NCBI GenBank assembly: GCA_003695745.1
Contig: RFHW01000171.1
Span: 1-7,044 of the forward strand
DNA from: Methanobacteriota archaeon
Lineage (GTDB): Archaea > Hydrothermarchaeota > Hydrothermarchaeia > Hydrothermarchaeales > SZUA-236
Length of the DNA: 7,044 nucleotides
Direction: 5' to 3'
Part shown: piece by piece, positions 1 through 4,980 of the stretch
Layout of the letters: the number at the start of each line of letters is the position of its first letter
Numbering within the stretch: position 1 is the stretch's first letter
The notes under the pieces: model-generated
What the model was told of the DNA's origin: nothing
The model's input: only the letters and a program-made list of their open reading frames with translations
Databases searched by the model: none
Made by a program: the position numbers and the translations under genes

Positions 1-82
1 ACCGCTTCTCACGCCTGTTGAGCTGGAGATCGTCCTCGGGACAGGGGAGTGGGAGGACTATGAGATGGATGAGATCATGTAG
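1..82 (+). CDS. dph2: C-terminal end of a Dph2-like diphthamide synthase (partial)
   Basis: An open frame enters from the left edge (codons from base 2) and runs 26 codons to a TAG at 80-82. The peptide ends PLLTPVELEIVLGTGEWEDY followed by EMDEIM. This resembles, from memory, the tail of archaeal Dph2, where a 'P(L/V)LT..E...ALG...W..Y..DEI' pattern closes the protein. Dph2 is the radical-SAM-type enzyme that transfers a 3-amino-3-carboxypropyl group from SAM to a histidine of elongation factor 2, the first step of diphthamide synthesis. The context supports this: dph2 is known beside a METTL5-like methyltransferase, csl4 and rpoL in euryarchaea. The cysteine ligands of the iron-sulfur cluster lie outside the window, so the call rests on the tail and the neighbours. 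The next gene begins 6 nt after the stop, so co-transcription is likely. Confidence 0.6.
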   Translation, partial: PLLTPVELEIVLGTGEWEDYEMDEIM

Positions 83-88
83 AGCCCT

Positions 89-718
89 ATGACGCTATCA
101 AAGAAAGAGCTGGAGATACTCCTTGAAAGATGCGAGCCCTTCAGGGAGCCCCGTGTTGAGCTGGAGCAGTATGTGACGCCGGCCCCCATCGCCGCTGACC
201 TCCTTAATCTGGCGCTCCTTAAAGGTGATATCGCGGATAAAGGGGTTTTCGACCTGGGCTGCGGCACAGGGAGGCTGGCCATCGGCGCCTATCTTCTAGG
301 TGCAGCGGAGGTCAGGGGATTCGACATAGATGAGGAGGCGCTTGAGCTGGCGAAGGAGAATGCTGCCAGAGCCGGGGCGTTTGTTGAATGGGTCGAGGCT
401 GATGTGGCCGACATTGAAGAGTGGTGTGACACCGTTGTGATGAACCCGCCCTTCGGTGTGAAAAGGCCGGGGGCTGACAGGGCCTTTCTCACAGCCGCCC
501 TTCGGACAGGCAAAGTTATATATACAATGCATAAAACCACGACAAGAGATTTTATAAAAAAATATATAGATAGGTTAGGCGGTAAGGTCACTGACATAGC
601 TGCTGTGGACTTTGGCCTGCCACGTTCATATGGTTTTCACAGGAAAAGGCTAAAAAAGATAGAAGTGGATGTTTATCGCATAGAAAAGAGGAGAATGAAA
701 GATGACAGAGGAAGGTAA
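89..718 (+). CDS. METTL5-like RNA N6-adenine methyltransferase
   Basis: This is a 209-residue class I SAM-dependent methyltransferase. The SAM-binding loop DLGCGTG is at residues 55-61, the acidic end of strand 2 (FDID) at 78-81, and the catalytic NPPF motif of amino-methyltransferases at 119-122. The N-terminal ELEQYVTPAPIAADLL segment (25-39) and the C-terminal segment ending IEVDVYRI (191-198) match the archaeal and eukaryotic METTL5 family. Human METTL5, with TRMT112, makes m6A in 18S rRNA. The archaeal enzyme is expected to modify small-subunit rRNA or another structured RNA, probably with a Trm112 partner encoded elsewhere; that is inference. The length is normal for the family. The ATG at 89 fits the family N-terminus and lies 6 nt after the upstream stop; its ribosome-binding site is weak. 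The 3' end overlaps csl4 by 17 nt, suggesting translational coupling. The codons at 511-570 are strikingly AT-rich compared with the rest of the gene. Confidence 0.88.
   Translation: MTLSKKELEILLERCEPFREPRVELEQYVTPAPIAADLLNLALLKGDIADKGVFDLGCGTGRLAIGAYLLGAAEVRGFDIDEEALELAKENAARAGAFVEWVEADVADIEEWCDTVVMNPPFGVKRPGADRAFLTAALRTGKVIYTMHKTTTRDFIKKYIDRLGGKVTDIAAVDFGLPRSYGFHRKRLKKIEVDVYRIEKRRMKDDRGR
511..575 (+). promoter_or_regulatory. AT-rich island with TATA-like boxes inside the methyltransferase gene
   Basis: Hand count gives about 22% GC over 511-570, in a region that is otherwise well above 50%. It contains GTTATATATAC (515-525) and TTTATAAAAA followed by AATATATAG (551-569), all close to the archaeal TATA consensus. 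If the second box is used, transcription would start near 580-590, giving an internal transcript with a leader of roughly 110-120 nt ahead of csl4 at 702. The bases also code for part of the methyltransferase, so codon choice alone could explain them. No experimental support is visible. Confidence 0.3.
688..693 (+). promoter_or_regulatory. Ribosome-binding site for csl4
   Basis: GAGGAG lies 8 nt upstream of the csl4 ATG at 702, inside the end of the methyltransferase gene. It fixes the csl4 start at 702 and supports translation of csl4 despite the 17 nt overlap. Confidence 0.6.
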
Positions 719-1271
719 GTTTGTAACGCCCGGTGAATCGCTGGGCATAAGTGAGGAGTTCATGCCCGGCTACGGGACCTATGAGGAGGATGGCAGCATA
801 TTCGCCGCAGTTTCGGGCACCGTGAAGATAGATATGCGTGATCGAAGCCTCAGCGTCGCGCCGAAGGTGAGCGTGCCGCCTGAGATCCATGACGGCGACA
901 TCATCATCGGGAAGATCTGGGAGATGAAGTCCCAGCTGGCCCTTGTGGACATCCTGAAGATAAAGGGTGTTGAAAGGGGTCTTCCCGGCAATGTGCGGGG
1001 CGCCCTGCACATATCCAAGGCGCGCGCCGGCTATGTCTCTGATCTCTCTAAGGAGTTCACAATCGGCGATGTCATCGCTGCTCGTGTGGTGGATGCCGGC
1101 CGCGAGCCTGTTGAGCTGACCACCGCGGGCCGCGACCTCGGTGTTGTGAAGGCCTTTTGCTCCAGATGCGGCGCCTCCCTTGAGCCCTTTAAAAGAGGGC
1201 TGCGGTGCGTGGAGTGCAGGAATGTGGAGCCCCGGAACGTCTCTGATATCTATGGCAAGGGTGAGGTCTGA
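702..1271 (+). CDS. csl4: Exosome complex RNA-binding subunit Csl4
   Basis: This 189-residue protein has the three-part layout of archaeal Csl4. An N-terminal beta domain covers roughly 5-60, including VTPGESLGISEEFMPGYGTY, which is diagnostic for the family. An S1 RNA-binding domain covers about 64-145, and a C-terminal zinc ribbon has cysteine pairs at C153/C156 and C169/C172. Csl4 sits on the cap of the archaeal exosome, above the Rrp41-Rrp42 hexamer, and with Rrp4 controls RNA entry and the binding of DnaG. All four zinc ligands are present and the length is typical. The stop and the rpoL start share TGATG (1 nt overlap). The neighbourhood with rpoL, a methyltransferase and dph2 is a recognised euryarchaeal arrangement that originally helped predict the archaeal exosome. 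Confidence 0.95.
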   Translation: MTEEGKFVTPGESLGISEEFMPGYGTYEEDGSIFAAVSGTVKIDMRDRSLSVAPKVSVPPEIHDGDIIIGKIWEMKSQLALVDILKIKGVERGLPGNVRGALHISKARAGYVSDLSKEFTIGDVIAARVVDAGREPVELTTAGRDLGVVKAFCSRCGASLEPFKRGLRCVECRNVEPRNVSDIYGKGEV

Positions 1272-1747
1272 TGGAGATAGAGGTGTTGAGGGAGGATAAA
1301 GAGGGCTTTGAGATCCGGCTTGTGGGTGAGGACCACACCTTCCCGAACCTGTTGAACACGGCTCTGAACAGGAACAAGAAGGTCATGGCAGCGGCCTATA
1401 AGGTTGACCACCCCCTTGTCGGGGCGCCCACACTCTTTTTCAGGCTGAAGAAGGTGGCCGATGTCCCTGAGATCCCTGTGGGCAAGATCAAGGGCATAGG
1501 GCCGAAGACGGCAGAGCAGCTGGAGGCGGTGGGGATCAGGACTGCAAGCCAGCTTGTGATGGCCACAGAGGAGAGGCTGGCCAGGACAGGGATTTCTGAG
1601 AAGCTCCTCGCCAAATACCTTGATGAGGCGAGGAAGGCTGTGCCTGAGGACCGCTTTGGATACAGGGCGGTGCTGAAGGAGACGCTGAAGGAGATATCCA
1701 GAGAGCTCGAGGGCGTGAAAAAGGGTTTCAAAGGGGCAGCACGCTGA
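1271..1747 (+). CDS. rpoL: RNA polymerase subunit L with an inserted helix-hairpin-helix domain
   Basis: This 158-residue protein is the archaeal counterpart of Rpb11. RpoL pairs with RpoD to form the assembly platform of RNA polymerase, equivalent to the bacterial alpha dimer. Residues 1-60 are the conserved core: the GEDHTFPNLLNTAL helix (19-32), then VDHPLVGAP (45-53) and the following strand. Residues about 130-155 look like the usual C-terminal dimerisation helix (AVLKETLKEISRELEGVKK). Between them, residues 71-123 form a complete HhH_5-type domain with IKGIGPKTAEQLEAVGI at 73-89, a second hairpin-like ARTGISEKLLAKYL at 104-117, and no break in frame. Known archaeal RpoL proteins are about 90-100 residues, so the extra ~60 residues explain the length. 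A GGTGA ribosome-binding site (1260-1264) lies 6 nt before the ATG. The start and stop both overlap neighbouring genes by one base, which makes an assembly artefact unlikely. Core assignment is firm; function of the insert is unknown. Confidence 0.92.
   Translation: MEIEVLREDKEGFEIRLVGEDHTFPNLLNTALNRNKKVMAAAYKVDHPLVGAPTLFFRLKKVADVPEIPVGKIKGIGPKTAEQLEAVGIRTASQLVMATEERLARTGISEKLLAKYLDEARKAVPEDRFGYRAVLKETLKEISRELEGVKKGFKGAAR
1481..1639 (+). other. Helix-hairpin-helix domain inserted in RpoL
   Basis: These codons (residues 71-123) encode GKIKGIGPKTAEQLEAVGI, then IRTASQLVMATEERLA and a helix ending LDEARKAV. The pattern of a GIGP hairpin, a 'GI.T...L' step and a '(T)GIS...A' second hairpin is that of HhH_5 domains such as the N-terminus of RadA/Rad51. 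These usually bind DNA backbone non-specifically or mediate protein contacts. A proline-containing linker (VADVPEIPV, 62-70) leads in, and a short charged linker (124-129) leads out to the RpoL C-terminal helix. Confidence 0.85.
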
Positions 1748-2130
1748 TGCTTGATGTGGAAGGGAAGGGCCCGGCTGAGCTTTCAAAGATCGGCGACCCC
1801 TTTGTGAACTTCCTCTACTCCCTCGCCCTTTCAAAGGCCTTTATGCGTCCTCTGGGGCGGAAGGTCTCCAATTTCATCCTTGCAGAGGCGGTTGTGCGCT
1901 CAGGGTTGAGGGACAGGCTGGGGAGCCGGCTGAGGCGGGGCGACCTAGGCGACATTGCGGAGGGGCTCATATTTATGGCCTGGGCACAGGGAAAGATGGA
2001 TATTGGCGAGGCCGTGGAGATCCTTGCCGGACCCCTTTCCACAGAGGAGGACAGGCTCAGGCTGCGGGAGGAGTCCGTCAAAGGCTTTGAGAAGCTGCTG
2101 AGGCACGTTGCAGAGCTATGCCTGATATAG
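1747..2130 (+). CDS. Stand-alone RNase III-fold protein (Mini-III-like, archaeal)
   Basis: This 127-residue, all-helical protein matches the archaeal 'ribonuclease III family' proteins (I believe Pfam Ribonucleas_3_2). Residues 15-29 (KIGDPFVNFLYSLAL) correspond to the RNase III signature around the first catalytic aspartate (D17). Residues 69-80 (DIAEGLIFMAWA) match the D-x-x-E metal-binding motif (D69, E72) of helix 5. The glutamate that sits four residues before the first aspartate in classical RNase III is serine here (S13), so the active site is reduced, as in bacterial Mini-III. No double-stranded RNA-binding domain follows. If active it would cut structured RNA, possibly rRNA precursors, as a dimer; activity is inferred. 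The ATG shares TGATG with the rpoL stop, and the 3' end overlaps the next gene by 13 nt, so it is firmly embedded in the exosome/polymerase operon. Confidence 0.8.
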   Translation: MLDVEGKGPAELSKIGDPFVNFLYSLALSKAFMRPLGRKVSNFILAEAVVRSGLRDRLGSRLRRGDLGDIAEGLIFMAWAQGKMDIGEAVEILAGPLSTEEDRLRLREESVKGFEKLLRHVAELCLI

Positions 2131-2720
2131 TCTTTCGAAACATCAAGGATGAGATCAGGATACTGGGCGTTGATGACGCGCCCTTTGACAAGTTCAGGGA
2201 TGAGAAGACCGATCTCATAGGCGTGGTCTTCAGAGGCGGATCCTATGTGGAGGGTGTTTTGAAGAGGGAGATCACTGTGGACGGCGACGACTCCACCGAA
2301 TCCATCGTTGAGATGGTGGGGTCCACGCGGCACAGAGGTCATCTGCGTGTTCTCATGTTAAGCGGGATCACCTTCGGAGGCCTCAACATCGTTGATGTGG
2401 ATGTGCTCCACCGGGAGACCGGGCTGCCTGTGATCATCGTCACCAGACGGCTTCCGGACCTTGCTGCCATGAAAAAGGCCATAACCCATGTGCCCAGGTC
2501 TGACGAGAAGATACGGCGCCTCCTTGCTGCCGGCGACCTCTATGAGATCGACATGCCCGGCGGGAAGATGGTGGTCATACAGAAGAAAGGCCTCTCCCTC
2601 AGGGATGCGCGGGATATTGTGCGTCGAAGCACTGTGCGGGGGCTGATGCCTGAGCCCCTGAGGGTCGCCCATCTCATTGCCTCAGGGATCACAAGGGGCG
2701 ACTCAAAGGGGAGGGCATAA
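2118..2720 (+). CDS. DUF99 family protein (UPF0215, endonuclease V-like fold)
   Basis: This 200-residue protein shows the DUF99 hallmarks in order: IRILGVDDAPF (13-23), SGITFGGLNIVDV (82-94), VIIVTRRLPD (105-114) and the C-terminal RVAHLIASGITRGDSKGRA (182-200). DUF99 proteins are nearly universal in archaea, about 190-200 residues long, and related in fold to endonuclease V (RNase H-like). D19 and D20 are candidate metal ligands. No biochemical function has been established to my knowledge. The position directly after an RNase III-like gene and downstream of csl4 and rpoL suggests a role in RNA or DNA processing, which is inference. The start at 2118 lies inside the previous gene (13 nt overlap) and has only a weak, distant ribosome-binding site; slightly later starts would lose conserved sequence. 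Confidence 0.88.
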   Translation: MPDIVFRNIKDEIRILGVDDAPFDKFRDEKTDLIGVVFRGGSYVEGVLKREITVDGDDSTESIVEMVGSTRHRGHLRVLMLSGITFGGLNIVDVDVLHRETGLPVIIVTRRLPDLAAMKKAITHVPRSDEKIRRLLAAGDLYEIDMPGGKMVVIQKKGLSLRDARDIVRRSTVRGLMPEPLRVAHLIASGITRGDSKGRA

Positions 2721-2721
2721 C

Positions 2722-2730
2722 CTATATATT
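2722..2730 (+). promoter_or_regulatory. TATA-like box ahead of the signal peptidase block
   Basis: CTATATATT sits in the 35 nt gap after the DUF99 gene. Its centre (about 2726) is 30 nt upstream of the ATG at 2756, the spacing expected for a leaderless or nearly leaderless archaeal transcript. It could give the signal peptidase, Nudix and TFS genes their own promoter, separate from the upstream operon. No strong purine-rich BRE is visible directly upstream, so this is a candidate only. Confidence 0.5.
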
Positions 2731-2755
2731 GGAGCGGTGTTGGAAGTTAGGGTCT

Positions 2756-3217
2756 ATGGATATCAAGGAAGAGGTCCTGCAGACCGGCAAGTATGTGATT
2801 ATCGGGCTCGTGCTCTCCGTCGCCATAAACCAGGGGCTTGGATATGCCCTGCACACTGAGAAGCCGATCATGGCGGTGGTCTCCAACAGCATGGTCCCTG
2901 TCTTTTACAGGGGTGATCTGATCGTGGTGAAGGGCATAGACTGCGAGGACATAGAGGAGGGCACCATTATCGTCTATCAAAACCCCTTCAGAGGCATACC
3001 TGTGGTCCATCGGGTGGTGGCAATAGACCGGGACTCCCAGGGCAACATCTATTTCACCACAAAGGGCGATAACAACCCCCATACAGATCAGGCTTCAGGC
3101 ATCTCCCCGCCGGTGAGATGCAGCTGGGTGAGGGGCGAGGTCAGGCTCATAATCCCGAAGCTCGGGCTTTTCAAGGTGGCCCTGATAGAGCTCAGCAAGG
3201 CTGTGGGGTTTGGTTAG
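2756..3217 (+). CDS. Signal peptidase I, archaeal/ER Sec11 type (S26B)
   Basis: This 153-residue membrane protease removes signal peptides from secreted proteins, with its active site outside the membrane. A transmembrane helix spans about residues 13-31. The catalytic serine is in SNSMVPVF (S45), the histidine replacing the bacterial lysine is in VVHRVV (H85), and aspartates D105 and D111 lie in KGDNNPHTD, the archaeal/eukaryotic Ser-His-Asp arrangement. The C-terminal part (130-149) is hydrophobic and may be a second membrane or amphipathic segment. I prefer ATG 2756 to an in-frame TTG at 2729: the TTG codon overlaps the TATA-like box and adds only nine polar residues. The next gene starts 2 nt after the stop, implying co-transcription with the Nudix and TFS genes. 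Confidence 0.9.
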   Translation: MDIKEEVLQTGKYVIIGLVLSVAINQGLGYALHTEKPIMAVVSNSMVPVFYRGDLIVVKGIDCEDIEEGTIIVYQNPFRGIPVVHRVVAIDRDSQGNIYFTTKGDNNPHTDQASGISPPVRCSWVRGEVRLIIPKLGLFKVALIELSKAVGFG

Positions 3218-3219
3218 AC

Positions 3220-3633
3220 ATGGCTCTTCCAGCGACCCCTGCCGTTGCCGTTGACGCTATCGTAGAGGGGGAGGAGGGGATCGTCCTTGTGAAAAGGGGT
3301 GGCGAGCCCTTCAGCGGCATGTGGGCCCTTCCAGGTGGGTTTGTCCGGGTCGGCGAGTCTGTTGAGGAGGCGGTGGAACGGGAGGGCTATGAGGAGACAG
3401 GGCTGAAGTTCCGGCTTAAAAGGCTTCATGGCATCTATTCACAGCCGGGGCGCGACCCCCGCGGCCATGTGATATCCCTGTGCTTCGTCGGCGAGGGCGC
3501 CGGCAGGCCGAGGGGAGGTGATGATGCGAGGGCTGCCCGTTTCTTCCCTGTCCATGAGCTCATGGGGCTTGACCTCGCCTTTGACCATAAGAGGATCCTC
3601 AGGGATTATCTGGAGGCAGGGGATGTTCTGTAG
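3220..3633 (+). CDS. Nudix hydrolase (ADP-ribose pyrophosphatase-like)
   Basis: This 137-residue protein carries a complete Nudix box at residues 40-62: G40, E46, R54-E55, E58-E59 and G61-L62 fit GX5EX7REUXEEXGU. The one deviation is that the hydrophobic U position after RE is glycine (G56). These enzymes hydrolyse a nucleoside diphosphate linked to another moiety, with magnesium bound by the REXXEE glutamates. The downstream segment SQPGRDPRGHVIS (74-86) resembles the substrate loop of ADP-ribose pyrophosphatases, making ADP-ribose or a related NAD breakdown product a reasonable guess. The start at 3220 lies 2 nt after the signal peptidase stop and gives the normal family length; a longer in-frame extension to 3118 lies entirely inside the upstream gene and is rejected. 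The 3' end overlaps tfs by 11 nt. Confidence 0.9.
   Translation: MALPATPAVAVDAIVEGEEGIVLVKRGGEPFSGMWALPGGFVRVGESVEEAVEREGYEETGLKFRLKRLHGIYSQPGRDPRGHVISLCFVGEGAGRPRGGDDARAARFFPVHELMGLDLAFDHKRILRDYLEAGDVL
3612..3616 (+). promoter_or_regulatory. Ribosome-binding site for tfs
   Basis: GGAGG lies 6 nt before the ATG at 3623, inside the end of the Nudix gene. It decides the tfs start at 3623 over the upstream in-frame ATGs around 3518. Confidence 0.65.
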
Positions 3634-3940
3634 GAAGTGCGGGGGGCTTATGCTCCCGAAGGAGGGCATGCTCACATGCACGAGATGCGGCCATAAGCAG
3701 GAGATCGTCAATAAAGAGGTTCACACCCGCGTGGAGAGGCGCGGGGGCAAGAAGAAAAAGCTCCTTGTCCTTGATGAGGATGCAGATGTGACCACCCTGC
3801 CTGTGACCCGAGCCGAATGCCCCAAGTGCAGGAACATGGAGGCCTACTGGTGGCTTATCCAGACCCGCAGGGCAGATGAGCCTGAGACCCGTTTCCTGAG
3901 ATGCACCAAGTGCAAGCACACATGGCGCGAATATGACTAA
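3623..3940 (+). CDS. tfs: Transcription factor S (TFIIS/Rpb9-like cleavage factor)
   Basis: This 105-residue protein has the two zinc ribbons of archaeal TFS. The N-terminal Rpb9-like ribbon uses C3, C6, C19 and C22; the C-terminal TFIIS-like ribbon uses C67, C70, C94 and C97. The acidic hairpin needed to stimulate RNA cleavage by stalled polymerase is present (D85-E86 in TRRADEPETRF), so it should be an active factor rather than one of the inhibitory TFS paralogues. A lysine-rich linker (GGKKKKLLVLDED, 41-53) joins the ribbons. Its length matches the family. It rescues backtracked RNA polymerase, linking it functionally to rpoL upstream. The stop TAA overlaps the convergent prenyltransferase stop. 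Confidence 0.95.
   Translation: MFCRKCGGLMLPKEGMLTCTRCGHKQEIVNKEVHTRVERRGGKKKKLLVLDEDADVTTLPVTRAECPKCRNMEAYWWLIQTRRADEPETRFLRCTKCKHTWREYD
3937..3940. other. Convergent stop-codon overlap (CTAA)
   Basis: The four bases CTAA hold the TAA stop of tfs (+) at 3938-3940 and, on the other strand, the TAG stop of the prenyltransferase at 3939-3937. There is no spacer and no stem-loop or T-tract terminator at the junction, so each transcript must end inside the other gene. Confidence 0.9.
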
Positions 3941-4968
3941 TAATCCCTGTTTATGAGGAAGTCCACGAGGGATGTTATCTTCTCCTCCGCCTCCCCCATA
4001 AGCTTCACCTTTCTAAGCGCCTTCAATGCGTTTTTCTCATAGGCCGCTGCAGTGTCCACAGCATATTCATAGGCGCCTTTCTCCTCCATCTTCTTTATGA
4101 CGAAGGCTATCTCCCTTTTGGTGAGCCTCTTGTTCCCGCTGTACAGGGAGGCCAGCTCCTTTCTCTCCTTTGCGCTGGACCTTTCAAAGACATATATCAC
4201 TGGAAGGGTCTTCTTCCTGTTGCCTATGTCAGAGCCCCTTGGCTTCCCTGTGCTCTTGGGATCGCCCCATGTGCCGATGATGTCATCGCGTATCTGGAAG
4301 GCCATACCGATGTCCCGCCCGAACCTCCTGAGGTTCTTGATGGTCTTCTCATCCTCTGTGGCAAGCACGGCGCCTACATGGACGGATGATTCGATGAGGG
4401 CGGCTGTCTTGCACCGTATCATCTCCAGATACTCCTTGGTGGTCACGTCCAGACGCTCCTCAAAGCTCATGTCAAGGTACTGTCCTTCACAGAGGGTCAT
4501 CACCGTCTCATTGAGTATCTGGAGGACCTCCACCACCTTTGCCTCGGTGACATTGACATCTTTGAGCCTGAGGGCAGCGAGGTTTGCAAGGACATGCATC
4601 CCGTCGCCCACGTTTATGGCATGGGCATCCCCCCAGAGCTTCCATACCGTGGGCTTGTGCCGCCGCTCCTCATCCCGGTCCTCGATGTCGTCGTGGATCA
4701 GCGAGAAATTGTGTATAAGCTCGATGGCGGCCGCTGCCGGGACCGCCTTGTCATAGACCCCGCTCAGGGCGTTGTACGTGAGCAGACAGAGGAGGGGCCT
4801 GAACCTTTTTCCCTTGTACTGCTCCACAGGCCTGAGCTCCTCATCCAGCCACCCGAGGTGATAGCGCATCATGTCATAGAGCATCCTCTGTCTGGCGCGC
4901 CCCTCTAGGAGCTCCCTGATCTCCTCTTCAACCATCTCCACAAGCTCACCATCTATCTGGCTTTTCAT
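3937..4968 (-). CDS. Short-chain prenyl diphosphate synthase, GGPP synthase-like
   Basis: This 343-residue trans-prenyltransferase condenses isopentenyl diphosphate onto an allylic primer. It shows the GKR substrate site (53-55) and the first aspartate-rich motif DDIED (93-97). The second motif is DDIIG (228-232) within QIRDDIIGTWGDP, where the last aspartate is replaced by glycine. The fifth residue before the first motif is phenylalanine (F88), with serine at the fourth; an aromatic at only the fifth position is the type I archaeal GGPP synthase pattern, giving C20 chains for membrane lipids. Farnesyl synthase activity is an alternative. The GTWGDP..TGKPRGSDI segment (232-248) resembles IdsA-type enzymes common in bacteria. 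The gene starts 12 nt after its partner's stop; an AGGG about 8 nt upstream may serve as ribosome-binding site. The two likely form one operon. Confidence 0.9.
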   Translation of the reverse strand: MKSQIDGELVEMVEEEIRELLEGRARQRMLYDMMRYHLGWLDEELRPVEQYKGKRFRPLLCLLTYNALSGVYDKAVPAAAAIELIHNFSLIHDDIEDRDEERRHKPTVWKLWGDAHAINVGDGMHVLANLAALRLKDVNVTEAKVVEVLQILNETVMTLCEGQYLDMSFEERLDVTTKEYLEMIRCKTAALIESSVHVGAVLATEDEKTIKNLRRFGRDIGMAFQIRDDIIGTWGDPKSTGKPRGSDIGNRKKTLPVIYVFERSSAKERKELASLYSGNKRLTKREIAFVIKKMEEKGAYEYAVDTAAAYEKNALKALRKVKLMGEAEEKITSLVDFLINRDY

Positions 4969-4980
4969 CCTGCATCCCTT

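Noticed and set aside
1454..1645. Possibility that the HhH segment in rpoL is a separate gene or a sequencing chimera
   Set aside because: The frame is continuous, the normal RpoL C-terminal helix follows the insert, and the one-base overlaps with both neighbours are intact. No start codon and ribosome-binding site pair marks an independent gene.
1250..1834. Long minus-strand open frame opposite rpoL (194 codons)
   Set aside because: It lies wholly antisense to rpoL and the RNase III-like gene, both with clear family motifs. Its Pro/Leu/His/Arg-rich product shows no domain, as expected of a shadow frame in GC-rich DNA.
2677..2859. 60-codon plus-strand frame spanning the DUF99 end and signal peptidase start
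   Set aside because: It overlaps two strongly supported genes in another frame and has no motif or ribosome-binding site.
3118..3219. N-terminal extension of the Nudix frame
   Set aside because: It lies inside the signal peptidase gene, has non-conserved composition, and the ATG at 3220 gives the normal family length directly after the upstream stop.
3518..3622. N-terminal extension of TFS
   Set aside because: The family begins directly with the first zinc ribbon (MFCRKCGG), and GGAGG sits 6 nt before the ATG at 3623.
4097..4756. Long plus-strand open frame opposite the GGPP synthase-like gene
   Set aside because: The Ser/Arg-rich product is the reverse complement of a well-conserved prenyltransferase and has no recognisable motif.
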